A DNA stretch of 11,593 nucleotides from an uncultured Collinsella sp. (GTDB lineage Bacteria > Actinomycetota > Coriobacteriia > Coriobacteriales > Coriobacteriaceae): NCBI GenBank assembly GCA_900550835.1, contig URTP01000061.1, positions 1 to 11,593 on the forward strand, written 5' to 3'. Shown in pieces: positions 1-6,440 of the stretch (positions are counted from its first letter, which is position 1; each line of letters opens with the position of its first letter). Under the pieces are notes generated by a model. The model was not told the DNA's origin, made no database searches, and saw only the letters and a list, made by a program, of their open reading frames with translations. Position numbers and translations under genes: made by a program.

Positions 1-93
1 CCCGCCAGAGCGGCAATCTGCCTTTCAACTTCGGCGGCATGACCAGAAGGTCAATGCCGCCTTGTTTCAAGGCACCTTGCTCGCTCTGGCGGG
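1..93. repeat. Long imperfect palindrome (hairpin of about 93 nt)
   Basis: The first 12 bases (CCCGCCAGAGCG) are the exact reverse complement of 82-93. Inside, GCAA..TGCCTT (13-24) partly pairs with the complementary run near 69-80. The core GGCGGCAT+GACC (33-44) pairs with GGTC+ATGCCGCC (49-61) around the tetraloop AGAA, with one bulged A at 53. Nearly the whole stretch can therefore fold as one hairpin. It is followed by TTTTCGC, so it could be the terminator of a gene lying to the left, or a short mobile palindromic repeat. The window begins exactly at its outer edge, so it may extend further. Confidence 0.75.
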
Positions 94-150
94 TTTTCGC
101 TGTCGTTGCCAAGACATCGGCGCTTCCGTTGTTGTAGGTGGCAGTTAGGT

Positions 151-181
151 GCACTCATTGGGGACAGACTTAAATGAGTGC
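151..181. repeat. Inverted repeat enclosing a GGGGAC motif
   Basis: GCACTCATT (151-159) is exactly complementary to AATGAGTGC (173-181). The 13-base loop is GGGGACAGACTTA, a member of the GGGGAC intergenic motif family also found at 272, 2302, 3325 and in reverse at 333, 3358 and 3385. No gene overlaps it convincingly. Confidence 0.7.
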
Positions 182-188
182 CCACAGA

Positions 189-256
189 ATGAGAGTGGAT
201 AATCTTCCGTTTTTGGCCTGCTTGGGGGTTCAAAGTGGGAGATTATCCACTCTCAT
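189..256. repeat. 17-bp perfect inverted repeat
   Basis: ATGAGAGTGGATAATCT at 189-205 is the exact reverse complement of 240-256, with a 34-base spacer. An arm of this length is not expected by chance in so short a space. There is no T-run after it, so it is unlikely to be a simple terminator; a repeat element or a protein-binding pair is as likely. Confidence 0.75.
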
Positions 257-263
257 CATTTTG

Positions 264-338
264 CGGCACTTGGGGACGTTCCTTTTGTGTCGGCACTTTG
301 GGACACTCCTTGTCATTGGTACAAAGCAACCTGTCCCC
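264..338. repeat. Tandem 27-bp repeat plus an inverted copy (GGGGAC family)
   Basis: Two adjacent 27-base units, 264-290 and 291-317, both begin CGGCACTT and share (G)GGAC..TCCTT, about 20 of 27 positions identical. A reverse-oriented relative ending in GTCCCC lies at about 318-338. With the inverted repeats before them these make up most of the gene-free stretch upstream of ade (1-475); the remainder (94-150, 339-401) shows nothing I can name. Confidence 0.6.
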
Positions 339-401
339 ATTGCGCCAAGCGGCGTGTGCCGTTAAACGGAGGGGGTGTATTCCCGACCCATCGTTTGGGC
401 A

Positions 402-407
402 TACAAT
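402..407 (+). promoter_or_regulatory. Possible -10 element of ade
   Basis: TACAAT matches the -10 consensus at five of six positions and lies about 70 bases before the ade start. No good -35 hexamer sits 16-18 bases upstream, so this is a weak call. If used, the leader would begin near 414 and consist almost entirely of the terminator hairpin at 420-455. Confidence 0.25.
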
Positions 408-419
408 GGCTATTGTCTT

Positions 420-455
420 GCTGCGGTGAAGGTCTGTCCGCTCCGCAGCTTTTTT
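420..455 (+). terminator. Intrinsic terminator or attenuator just upstream of ade
   Basis: GCTGCGG (420-426) pairs perfectly with CCGCAGC (443-449) and is followed directly by six T (450-455). The ade Shine-Dalgarno begins 9 bases later. It either ends transcription arriving from the left, or acts as an attenuator inside the ade leader. I see no conserved core of a purine riboswitch around it. Confidence 0.75.
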
Positions 456-475
456 CTACAGTTAAAGGAGTATGT

Positions 476-2296
476 ATGTCCGTTGAGGTCATGAGGTCTG
501 TGATCGAGGCCGCTGAGGGTCGCGTGTCCGTCGACACGCTGTTTACCAATGCGCAGATTGTCGACGTGTACGGTCAGCGCGTGGCGCCCGGTAGCGTTGC
601 CGTCAAGGACGGTCTGATCGTCGGCGTGCTCTACGACGGTCGTGACGATGCCGCCGGTACCTATGAGGCTGCCGAGGTTATCGACTGCCAGGGTCGCTAT
701 CTCGCCCCCGGCTTTATCGACGGACATCTGCACATTGAGTCCTCGAACATCCGCCCCGCCGAGTATGCGCGCATGGCGGCGACGCGCGGTACTACCACCG
801 CCATTGCCGACAGCCACGAGATCGCCAACGTGGCGGGCCTGGACGGCCTGCACTTTATGATCGAGGACGGTCGCCGCGCGCCCATTTCCATCAAGTACAT
901 GATGCCCTCGTGCGTGCCCGCGCTGCCCGATGAGCAAGCGGGCGCTGTGATTACCGCCGCTGACATGCAGGCGTTTTTTGCCGAGCATCCGGGCGATGTT
1001 TTTGGCCTGGGCGAGATGATGAACCTGCCGGGTGTCTTTATGGCCGACCCCGAGACCTGTGCTCGCATCGATGCTGCCAACCAGACGCCGTCCAAGCAGG
1101 TCGACGGCCATGCACCGCTCATTGCCGGCAAGGACCTTAATGCCTATGCCGCGGCGGGCATTATCGCCGATCACGAGTCGACGATTCCCGAGGAGGCGCT
1201 CGATAAACTGTCTCGTGGCATGTACGTGATGCTGCGCGAGGGCACGTGCAGCCATGACCTGGCCAATCTGTCGCCGATGCTGCTGGAGAACCCCGCGCGC
1301 GCCCGCCGCTGCTGCTTTGCGACTGACGACCGCGCCCCTTCCGATGCGCTTGCGACTGGCATGATCGACAATGCCTGCCGCGTGGCGATTGAGGCCGGTA
1401 TCGACCCCGTGGTCGCTATCTCTATGGCGTCTCTCTCCACGGCCGAGGCGTTTGGCCTGGATCACGGCTGCCGCGACCCGCACGAGCTGCGTGGTGCGAT
1501 TGCCCCGGGCAAGCGTGCCGACCTGCTGGTGCTCAATGACCTGACGTTTGCTACGGCTCCGCATCGAGTATATGCCGCCGGTGCTCTGGTGGCGCAGGAC
1601 GGCACCTTTGTGGGCGAGATCGCACCCGAGATGGCCGAGGTTGCGGCCCTTGCCGATGAGCTGCGCGCCTCCGTTAAGCTGCCGAAGCTTTCGCTCGACG
1701 TGTTTGACTATGCCTTTAAGCCGGGCGAGGCCGTTATCGATGTCATCCCGGGTATGGCTATCACGGGTATGGCTCGCCCCGAGAGCGCCGAGGGCCTGCG
1801 CCGCATTATGCTGATCGAGCGCCACGGCCGCGGCGTGTCGCTGCAGGCCGAGGGCGCCGACGGTGACGGCCCCGCGGGTCTGGGCTTGGTTGGCAAGCAT
1901 ATCGGTCGCGGCTGGGTGCGCGGCTTTACCATCACGGGTGGCGCCATTGCCTCCACGATTGGCCACGACTCGCACAACGTGTGCGTGGTGGGCGACAATG
2001 CGGCGGATATGATGGCTGCCGTTGAGGCCGTGGGCCAGGGCGGCCACGTGCTGGTGCGCAACGGCGAGGTCGTGGCGCGCATTCCGCTGGCGCTCGGTGG
2101 CCTTATGAGCGAGGGCACGGCCGAGGATGTCGCCGCGCAGCACGACGACTTTATGGTCAAGGCGCGCGCCATGGGTATCGAGCCGCCGCTCGACCCCATC
2201 ATGGGCATCATTTTCCTGCCCCTGCCGGTAATCCCGACGCTCCGCATCCGCCCCGAGGGCATGTTCGACGTCACGACCTTCACCTACGCCGACTAG
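476..2296 (+). CDS. ade: Adenine deaminase
   Basis: The 606-aa product is a metal-dependent amidohydrolase that converts adenine to hypoxanthine and ammonia in the cytoplasm, in purine salvage. PGFIDGHLHIESS (residues 78-90) carries the first metal-binding histidines H84 and H86 in the form typical of adenine deaminases. Further motifs are DSHE (H114), VDGH (H212), DHES (H233) and ATDDR (D284). The C-terminal part has the family-specific region around residues 470-510 (GWVRGFTITGGAIAST, GHDSHN). Length fits the family (about 580-600). I chose ATG 476 because AAAGGAG at 464-470 lies 5 bases before it; the open frame extends upstream to 287 but runs through the terminator and repeats. The gene stands alone, and its stop codon is embedded in a 40-bp repeat (2293-2332). 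Confidence 0.95.
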   Translation: MSVEVMRSVIEAAEGRVSVDTLFTNAQIVDVYGQRVAPGSVAVKDGLIVGVLYDGRDDAAGTYEAAEVIDCQGRYLAPGFIDGHLHIESSNIRPAEYARMAATRGTTTAIADSHEIANVAGLDGLHFMIEDGRRAPISIKYMMPSCVPALPDEQAGAVITAADMQAFFAEHPGDVFGLGEMMNLPGVFMADPETCARIDAANQTPSKQVDGHAPLIAGKDLNAYAAAGIIADHESTIPEEALDKLSRGMYVMLREGTCSHDLANLSPMLLENPARARRCCFATDDRAPSDALATGMIDNACRVAIEAGIDPVVAISMASLSTAEAFGLDHGCRDPHELRGAIAPGKRADLLVLNDLTFATAPHRVYAAGALVAQDGTFVGEIAPEMAEVAALADELRASVKLPKLSLDVFDYAFKPGEAVIDVIPGMAITGMARPESAEGLRRIMLIERHGRGVSLQAEGADGDGPAGLGLVGKHIGRGWVRGFTITGGAIASTIGHDSHNVCVVGDNAADMMAAVEAVGQGGHVLVRNGEVVARIPLALGGLMSEGTAEDVAAQHDDFMVKARAMGIEPPLDPIMGIIFLPLPVIPTLRIRPEGMFDVTTFTYAD

Positions 2297-2332
2297 TCAT
2301 CGGGGACGTTCTTAAACGACTAGCCGTCGGGG
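2293..2332. repeat. Left copy of 40-bp inverted repeat flanking the first HAD gene
   Basis: This stretch and the reverse complement of 3360-3399 agree at 36 of 40 positions, with an uninterrupted 22-base identical core (2302-2323 against 3369-3390). The repeat begins CTAGTC, including the ade stop codon TAG (2294-2296), and contains GGGGACGTTCTTAAACG. Confidence 0.85.
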
Positions 2333-2361
2333 TGGCGTGTCGCCTGACGCCGCGACCGTGA

Positions 2362-2394
2362 GACCTCTGGCATGTGTGAGCTATTTGCCAGGTC
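2362..2394 (+). terminator. Weak hairpin downstream of ade
   Basis: GACCTCTGGCA (2362-2372) pairs with TGCCAGGTC (2386-2394) with a two-base bulge. It is followed by CTTGTAACGTTT rather than a clean T-run, so terminator function is doubtful. It is the only stem-loop I see between the ade repeat and the HAD leader. Confidence 0.3.
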
Positions 2395-2427
2395 CTTGTA
2401 ACGTTTACGCCCGCGGAGTCTTATTTG

Positions 2428-2489
2428 AGCTCCCTTTGGGTACGTTGGAATCGGATACACGTTCGATTCCAACAAGCCCGAAGGGAGCT
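2428..2489 (+). promoter_or_regulatory. Nested leader hairpin that buries the HAD Shine-Dalgarno
   Basis: The outer arm AGCTCCCTTTGGG (2428-2440) pairs with CCCGAAGGGAGCT (2477-2489), 13 pairs including one G-U. The inner arm TTGGAATCG (2445-2453) pairs exactly with CGATTCCAA (2464-2472). The only Shine-Dalgarno for the gene at 2495, AAGGGAG (2481-2487), is inside the closing arm, and TTTTCT follows the stem. It could block ribosome binding, act as a weak terminator, or both. It lacks the T-box antiterminator sequence. Confidence 0.7.
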
Positions 2490-2494
2490 TTTCT

Positions 2495-3289
2495 ATGTTT
2501 AAACTGATTGCATCCGATATGGACGGCACACTGCTTGACGAAAACGGCCAGGTGCCTCCCGAGACCTACGAACTGATTCTGGCGCTACACGAGCATGGCG
2601 TGCATTTCGCCGCATCGTCAGGTCGTCGCTACGATCGCCTGTGCGAGTTCTTTGCGCCCGTTCGCGACAAGATGGACTTTGTCGCCGCTAACGGCGCCCA
2701 AGTCTACGCCGACGGTAAGATGGTAGACCGTGAGGTGTATTCCCACCTGGCGATTCGAAGGCTCGCCCAAGCCGTCAGGACGTTTCCCAATCTGCATCTT
2801 GCGCTCTTTGACCGAACCAAGTCCTTCCTGCTCGATGACGAGTGCAAGTTCGTGCGTGAGGTCGATAAGGACCTTCCCAATGCCGAGCGTATTTGGGAGC
2901 TGCCCGATCCCAGCGTAAATATCATCAAAGCGAGTATCTTTTGCGACGACAGTGCGGTTATGGACAGTGCGTACGTGCTACAGCGCGAACTTGGTCAGCT
3001 CTTTACTTTTGCGCCTTCGGGCAACGCGTGGATCGATGCCATGCAGCCTGGTGTGTCGAAGGCCTCGGGTATCGCGCAGCTCGCGGAGCATTACGGCATT
3101 GGTCGCGACGAGGTCATGGCGTTTGGCGACTCGATGAACGATTACGAGATCATTCGCTTTGTCGGCATGGGCTGCGCGATGGAAAACGCGCGTCCTGCGC
3201 TCAAGGCCGTTGCCGATCGTGTGGTGGGGCACAACCGCGACCACGCCGTCCAGCAGGAGCTTCGTCGCGTGCTGGAGGGCCTCGCCTAG
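2495..3289 (+). CDS. Cof-type HAD-IIB family phosphatase (first copy)
   Basis: The 264-aa product is a cytoplasmic Mg-dependent HAD hydrolase of the Cof/YidA type, which dephosphorylates small phosphorylated metabolites such as sugar phosphates or nucleotides; the substrate cannot be read from sequence. All four HAD motifs are present: DMDGTL with nucleophile D8 and acid/base D10, ASSGR (S41/S42), K189 in PGVSKA, and GDSMND (D212, D216). The cap domain lies between motifs II and III, about residues 80-185, as in class IIB. Length is normal (about 265-275). ATG 2495 follows AAGGGAG at 2481-2487. The gene is transcribed alone, with a strong hairpin covering its ribosome-binding site and inverted 40-bp repeats on both sides, and it converges on a second Cof-type gene. 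Confidence 0.9.
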   Translation: MFKLIASDMDGTLLDENGQVPPETYELILALHEHGVHFAASSGRRYDRLCEFFAPVRDKMDFVAANGAQVYADGKMVDREVYSHLAIRRLAQAVRTFPNLHLALFDRTKSFLLDDECKFVREVDKDLPNAERIWELPDPSVNIIKASIFCDDSAVMDSAYVLQRELGQLFTFAPSGNAWIDAMQPGVSKASGIAQLAEHYGIGRDEVMAFGDSMNDYEIIRFVGMGCAMENARPALKAVADRVVGHNRDHAVQQELRRVLEGLA

Positions 3290-3324
3290 ACCGGCAGTTG
3301 GGTGTTCCCATTATGTCGACAGCC

Positions 3325-3363
3325 GGGGACGGTCCTTGCACGAACTGCGCGAAGACTGTCCCC
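3325..3363. repeat. Imperfect hairpin of two facing GGGGAC motifs
   Basis: GGGGACGGTCCTTGC (3325-3339) faces GCGAAGACTGTCCCC (3349-3363); 12 of 15 positions pair. It lies 35 bases after the first HAD gene in the convergent space and could serve as a terminator for either direction, although no T-run follows. Confidence 0.5.
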
Positions 3364-3399
3364 AACGACTAGTCGTTTAAGAACGTCCCCAACGACTAG
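3360..3399. repeat. Right copy of 40-bp inverted repeat
   Basis: This is the reverse complement of 2293-2332 at 36 of 40 positions. It includes the stop codon of the minus-strand HAD gene (3396-3398). GTCCCCAACGACTAG occurs twice here as a direct repeat, at 3358-3372 and 3385-3399. Confidence 0.85.
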
Positions 3400-4238
3400 G
3401 CGAGGGCGGCCATGATGGTGCGGGCGACGCCGTCGTGGTCATTGTCGAACTCGGTGATGGCGCCGGCAGCCTCGCGGTCCTCGGGCTCGCCGTTGATCAT
3501 GGCCGTGCCGTGGCCCGCTGCCACAAGCATCGGGATGTCGTTGATGTTGTCGCCGAAGGCCCAAGCATCGGCAAGGGGCTCGTCCAGATGCTCGCACAGC
3601 CAGGTCAAGGCAGTTCCCTTGGTGGCGCCCTCGCCCATGACCTCGATATTCATGGCGTACGAACGCGTGACCTCAATGCTTCCGAGCGTGTCGAGCTCAG
3701 CCGCGATGGCGTCGCGATCGGCCGGGTCGTGCCAGTACATGGCGATGCGTTCGAGCGTCTCGACCTCGTCGATCTTGCTGTCGATATTCATGTCGATCGG
3801 TGTTCGTGTGCGCTTGAGCGAAGCCGCGATGTGGGGGTCGCCGCCGCAGAATTCGTCCAGGCGCGTGTAGAGCGAGCGGGGGAGGAAGCACTGCCCGTCC
3901 GCGAAGATATCGAAGGTCACATCGTGGCCGGCGGCAATGCGATGGATGCGGTGGGCAATGCCACGGTCGAGCGGACGGCTCAAGATGCACGTGGCGCGCG
4001 AGGCGTCGGTGGGCGTATCCTCGTCGAGCTGCCAGACGCTGGCGCCGTTGGCACAGACCGCGTAGTGCACGGCGGGATGGGCGAGAATGGGCTCAAAGAT
4101 GCCCGACAGTGGACGTCCCGTGCAGGGAACAAACTCGATGCCACGACGTGCGAGCTCGTCGAGCATCGCCCAGGTGGCATCGCTCATTTGCTTATCGCTC
4201 GTCAGCAGCGTTCCATCCATGTCGGAAAACACAATCAT
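3396..4238 (-). CDS. Cof-type HAD-IIB family phosphatase (second copy)
   Basis: The 280-aa product is a second cytoplasmic Cof-type HAD hydrolase, clearly diverged from the one at 2495 and so not a recent duplicate. Motif I is SDMDGTLL (D6, D8), motif II is PCTGR (T40), motif III includes K207 in GATKGTA, and motif IV is GDNIND (D230, D234). The class IIB cap spans about residues 75-200. The substrate is unknown, though the family is usually active on phosphorylated sugars or cofactors. The start at 4238 is preceded by AGAAAGGG, 9 bases away. It lies on the same strand downstream of gltA but is separated from it by a strong terminator, so it is either expressed by read-through or has its own promoter in the 25 bases between terminator and start. 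Confidence 0.9.
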   Translation of the reverse strand: MIVFSDMDGTLLTSDKQMSDATWAMLDELARRGIEFVPCTGRPLSGIFEPILAHPAVHYAVCANGASVWQLDEDTPTDASRATCILSRPLDRGIAHRIHRIAAGHDVTFDIFADGQCFLPRSLYTRLDEFCGGDPHIAASLKRTRTPIDMNIDSKIDEVETLERIAMYWHDPADRDAIAAELDTLGSIEVTRSYAMNIEVMGEGATKGTALTWLCEHLDEPLADAWAFGDNINDIPMLVAAGHGTAMINGEPEDREAAGAITEFDNDHDGVARTIMAALA

Positions 4239-4263
4239 TCGATGCAGCCCTTTCTACTGGCAT

Positions 4264-4302
4264 AAAAAGCGTGGCCGAGGGCGGTGATGCCCTGGCCACG
4301 CT
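4264..4302 (-). terminator. Intrinsic terminator of gltA
   Basis: Read on the minus strand, AGCGTGGCC and GGCCACGCT pair perfectly (4302-4294 with 4276-4268). An inner GGGC/GCCC stem extends the hairpin, and TTTTTATG follows (4268-4261). This is a strong terminator about 24 bases after the gltA stop. It is also only 26 bases upstream of the next gene's start. Confidence 0.85.
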
Positions 4303-4325
4303 CGGGTTCTATAACGGTCCGCGTC

Positions 4326-5744
4326 CTAGCGGTCGGCGAGCGGCTTGTACTTCAGCGGCTCGATAACCGGGCGATACGCGGGACGGATGATGCGGTGCGC
4401 GCAGAAGAGCTCTTCCATGCGGTGCGCCGACCAGCCGGCCATGCGGGCAACGGCGAATAGCGGCGTAAAGAGCGTCTCGGGCACGCCGAGCATCTTGTAG
4501 ATAAAGCCCGTGTACAGGTCGATGTTGGCGCAGATGGGCTTGGTCATGCCGTGGTCGCGCATCACCTGCGGTGCCAGGTGCTCGATGCGCTCGATGAGTG
4601 CGAACTCATCGCCCAGGTCCTTCTTGGCGGCAAGCGTGCGCGCGTAACGGCGGCACACCTCGGCACGTGGGTCGCTCAGCGTGTAGACGGCGTGGCCCAT
4701 ACCGTAGATGAGACCCGTGCCGTCGAAGGCCTGCTTATCGAGGATCTTGCCTAGGTAGGCCGCGACCTCGTCCTCGTCCTCCCAATTGGAGACATGCGCG
4801 CGGATGTCCTCGTGCATGGACACGACCTTGGCGTTGGCGCCGCCGTGGCGCGGGCCCTTGAGCGAGCCGATAGCCGCGGCGTAGGCGGAATACGGGTCGG
4901 TGGCCGAGGAGGACAGCACGCGGCAGGCAAACGTGGAGTTGTTGCCGCCGCCGTGCTCGGCATGCAGCATGAGCATCACGTCGAGCAGCATGGCTTCGTC
5001 GCGGGTGAATGCCATACCGCCGCGCAACACCTGCAGGATGGTTTCGGCGGTGGAGAGGCCGGGCGTGGGGTGCGGTACATGAACCTCGGAGCCGCGGCGC
5101 TTGGCGACTGAGGCCATATGCGCGAAGGCGGCGATACGGGGGAGACGGGCGAGCATGGAGATGGCGACGTCGATTTCGTGCTCGGGTGTAATGGCGTCGG
5201 GCTCGGCATCGAAGGCGTAGAGCAGCAGCACAGCGCGCTGAAGCACATTCATGATGCTCGACGACACCGTGGTCATGGGGAACTCTTTGACGTACTCGTC
5301 GCTCAGGTGCCTAAAAGCGCCCAGACGTCCGCAAAAACCGTCGAGCTCCTCTTTGTTGGGCAGCGAGCCCGTGATGAGCAGGTAGGCGACCTCTTCGTAG
5401 CCATAGCGATTCTCGGCCTGGGCGTTGTTGACCAAGTCCTCGATGCTGTAGCCGCGCAGCGTAAGCTTGCCCTGGTCGGGCACGACTTTGCCGTCGACCT
5501 TGTTGTAGCCGTGCACGTCCGAGATGCGGGTAAGGCCCGCGACCACGCCCGAGCCGTCGGCATTGCGCAGGCCGCGCTTGACGTTATGCTCTACGAACAG
5601 GCCCTCGTCGTACGGGGCGGTCGGCAGGCCGTGGTAGAGGTTTTCGCTTTCGGGCGAAATCTGACGGCTCGCCTCGTAATCCAGAACCAGGCGGCTCAGG
5701 TGATCGTCGAAGCGGTAGTAGATTTTCTTGGCGTCGTAGGCCAT
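4326..5744 (-). CDS. gltA: Citrate synthase
   Basis: The 472-aa product condenses acetyl-CoA with oxaloacetate to citrate in the cytoplasm. Catalytic residues are in their usual settings: H264 in HAEHGGGNNSTF, H351 in YGMGHAVYT followed by SDPR, and D409 in ANIDLYTGFIY. GPRHGGAN (297-304) is the substrate-binding loop. The protein carries a longer N-terminus (about 85 residues before the GYSIEDL region) than the compact 370-aa enzymes, as in the group seen in Clostridia and Coriobacteria. In anaerobes with a partial TCA cycle it probably feeds glutamate synthesis. The start at 5744 has GGAGAGGAG about 6 bases upstream. It lies 77 bases downstream of the ACT-domain gene on the same strand, so the two may be cotranscribed, and it ends at a strong terminator. 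Confidence 0.95.
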   Translation of the reverse strand: MAYDAKKIYYRFDDHLSRLVLDYEASRQISPESENLYHGLPTAPYDEGLFVEHNVKRGLRNADGSGVVAGLTRISDVHGYNKVDGKVVPDQGKLTLRGYSIEDLVNNAQAENRYGYEEVAYLLITGSLPNKEELDGFCGRLGAFRHLSDEYVKEFPMTTVSSSIMNVLQRAVLLLYAFDAEPDAITPEHEIDVAISMLARLPRIAAFAHMASVAKRRGSEVHVPHPTPGLSTAETILQVLRGGMAFTRDEAMLLDVMLMLHAEHGGGNNSTFACRVLSSSATDPYSAYAAAIGSLKGPRHGGANAKVVSMHEDIRAHVSNWEDEDEVAAYLGKILDKQAFDGTGLIYGMGHAVYTLSDPRAEVCRRYARTLAAKKDLGDEFALIERIEHLAPQVMRDHGMTKPICANIDLYTGFIYKMLGVPETLFTPLFAVARMAGWSAHRMEELFCAHRIIRPAYRPVIEPLKYKPLADR

Positions 5745-5821
5745 GCGCGCTCCTCTCCGGTCCGCTTTGGGGTCGCGCGCTTGGACGATATGACGTCAAG
5801 CTGCCCCGAGCGGCTTGTTCG

Positions 5822-6109
5822 CTACAGGCGGTACATAAAGTTAAAGACGTCCTCGCGCTGGATGGACACGTTGACGCCCGAAAGCTCGCCGGCCTCGGCC
5901 AGCGCCTTCTGCAACTCGGCGAAGTCGAGCTTGGACTCGGCGGTGTCGGCCAGCATGGTCATGGTGAAGATGTCCTCGATAATGGACTGCGTGATGTCGC
6001 GGATGTCGACGTTGGCCTCGCCCAGAACACGGGTGACGCCGGCGACGATACCGGGGCGGTTCTTGCCAAGGACGGTGATGACGATGCGGGAGGACGAGAT
6101 CTCGGCCAT
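5822..6109 (-). CDS. ACT domain protein, UPF0237 type
   Basis: The 95-aa product is a single ACT domain, a small ligand-binding fold that usually senses amino acids or other metabolites as a dimer. RIVITVLGKNRPGIVAGV (8-25) followed by VDIRDITQSIIEDIFTMTML and the ending REDVFNFMYRL are the hallmarks of the UPF0237 family, and the length fits exactly. In many Firmicutes this gene precedes a UPF0210 gene; here the next gene is gltA instead. A role as a metabolite sensor linked to citrate or glutamate supply is conceivable but is inference only. The start at 6109 has AAAGGG about 7 bases upstream. Confidence 0.88.
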   Translation of the reverse strand: MAEISSSRIVITVLGKNRPGIVAGVTRVLGEANVDIRDITQSIIEDIFTMTMLADTAESKLDFAELQKALAEAGELSGVNVSIQREDVFNFMYRL

Positions 6110-6170
6110 GGGAAACCCTTTCGCGTGGTTGCGGCGCGCGGGGGCGCTCCGCTACGGTACAGTGTTCATC

Positions 6171-6176
6171 ATTGTA
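6171..6176 (-). promoter_or_regulatory. Possible -10 element of the ACT-gltA unit
   Basis: On the minus strand this reads TACAAT, about 60 bases upstream of the ACT gene. No convincing -35 hexamer is present at the proper distance, so the call is tentative. Confidence 0.3.
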
Positions 6177-6300
6177 CCTGTCTGGCGCAAAAAAGGCGCG
6201 CTCGCTGCGGCGTTACATGCCTGCAACATGAGCGTAAGGGGGAAGGCCGCACGGGGAAGAGCCGTCTGGCGCGTGTCCGGCTCGTGTTGGGTTGATTTCC

Positions 6301-6440
6301 GATCTCAGCCGAACACATTGAGCGGGCAGGCCGTTCCCGCAGTCAGCCGAACGCCTCCGACGGCTGATTCCGAACTGGAAGCGGAGGGCATCCCCGCCCT
6401 TCGGTAGGGGATACCGCTCCGCGGCGCATGCCGCGGGCGG
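6301..6440. other. Non-coding stretch with four consecutive GC-rich stem-loops
   Basis: The gene-free stretch 6110-6504 contains, in order: GCGGG/CCCGC (6322-6326 with 6336-6340); TCAGCCG/CGGCTGA (6343-6349 with 6361-6367); GCGG..ATCCCC pairing with GGGGAT.CCGC (6381-6394 with 6407-6417); and GCGGC/GCCGC (6421-6425 with 6430-6434). The word TCAGCCGAAC also occurs twice (from 6305 and 6343). This could be a structured RNA, an attachment region of the adjacent recombinase, or repeat DNA; I cannot decide. I see nothing namable in 6181-6300 and 6441-6504. Confidence 0.45.

Noticed and set aside
287..475. Longer N-terminus for adenine deaminase
   Set aside because: The extension crosses repeats and an intrinsic terminator and has no Shine-Dalgarno; ATG 476 is well placed.
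1..475. CRISPR array suspected from repeated GGGGAC words
   Set aside because: The units vary in length, sequence and orientation, there are no regular spacers, and no cas gene is present.
361..475. Purine riboswitch in front of ade
   Set aside because: I looked for the conserved three-way junction and loop sequences and found none; only a simple terminator stem is visible.
410..2143. 577-codon open frame on the minus strand across ade
   Set aside because: It lies antisense to a well-supported enzyme, has no recognisable domain, and is rich in His, Arg and Ala as expected of reverse frames in GC-rich genes.
3435..4265. 276-codon plus-strand frame across the second HAD gene
   Set aside because: It is antisense to a gene with all four HAD motifs; the composition is typical of a shadow frame.
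5779..5801. Stem-loop GCTTG..CAAGC with palindrome TGACGTCA between the ACT gene and gltA
   Set aside because: The stem is short with a bulge and has no T-run; an 8-bp palindrome is expected by chance at this scale.
5118..6407. 429-codon plus-strand frame across gltA and the ACT gene
   Set aside because: It is antisense to two clear genes and the sequence looks like no protein family.
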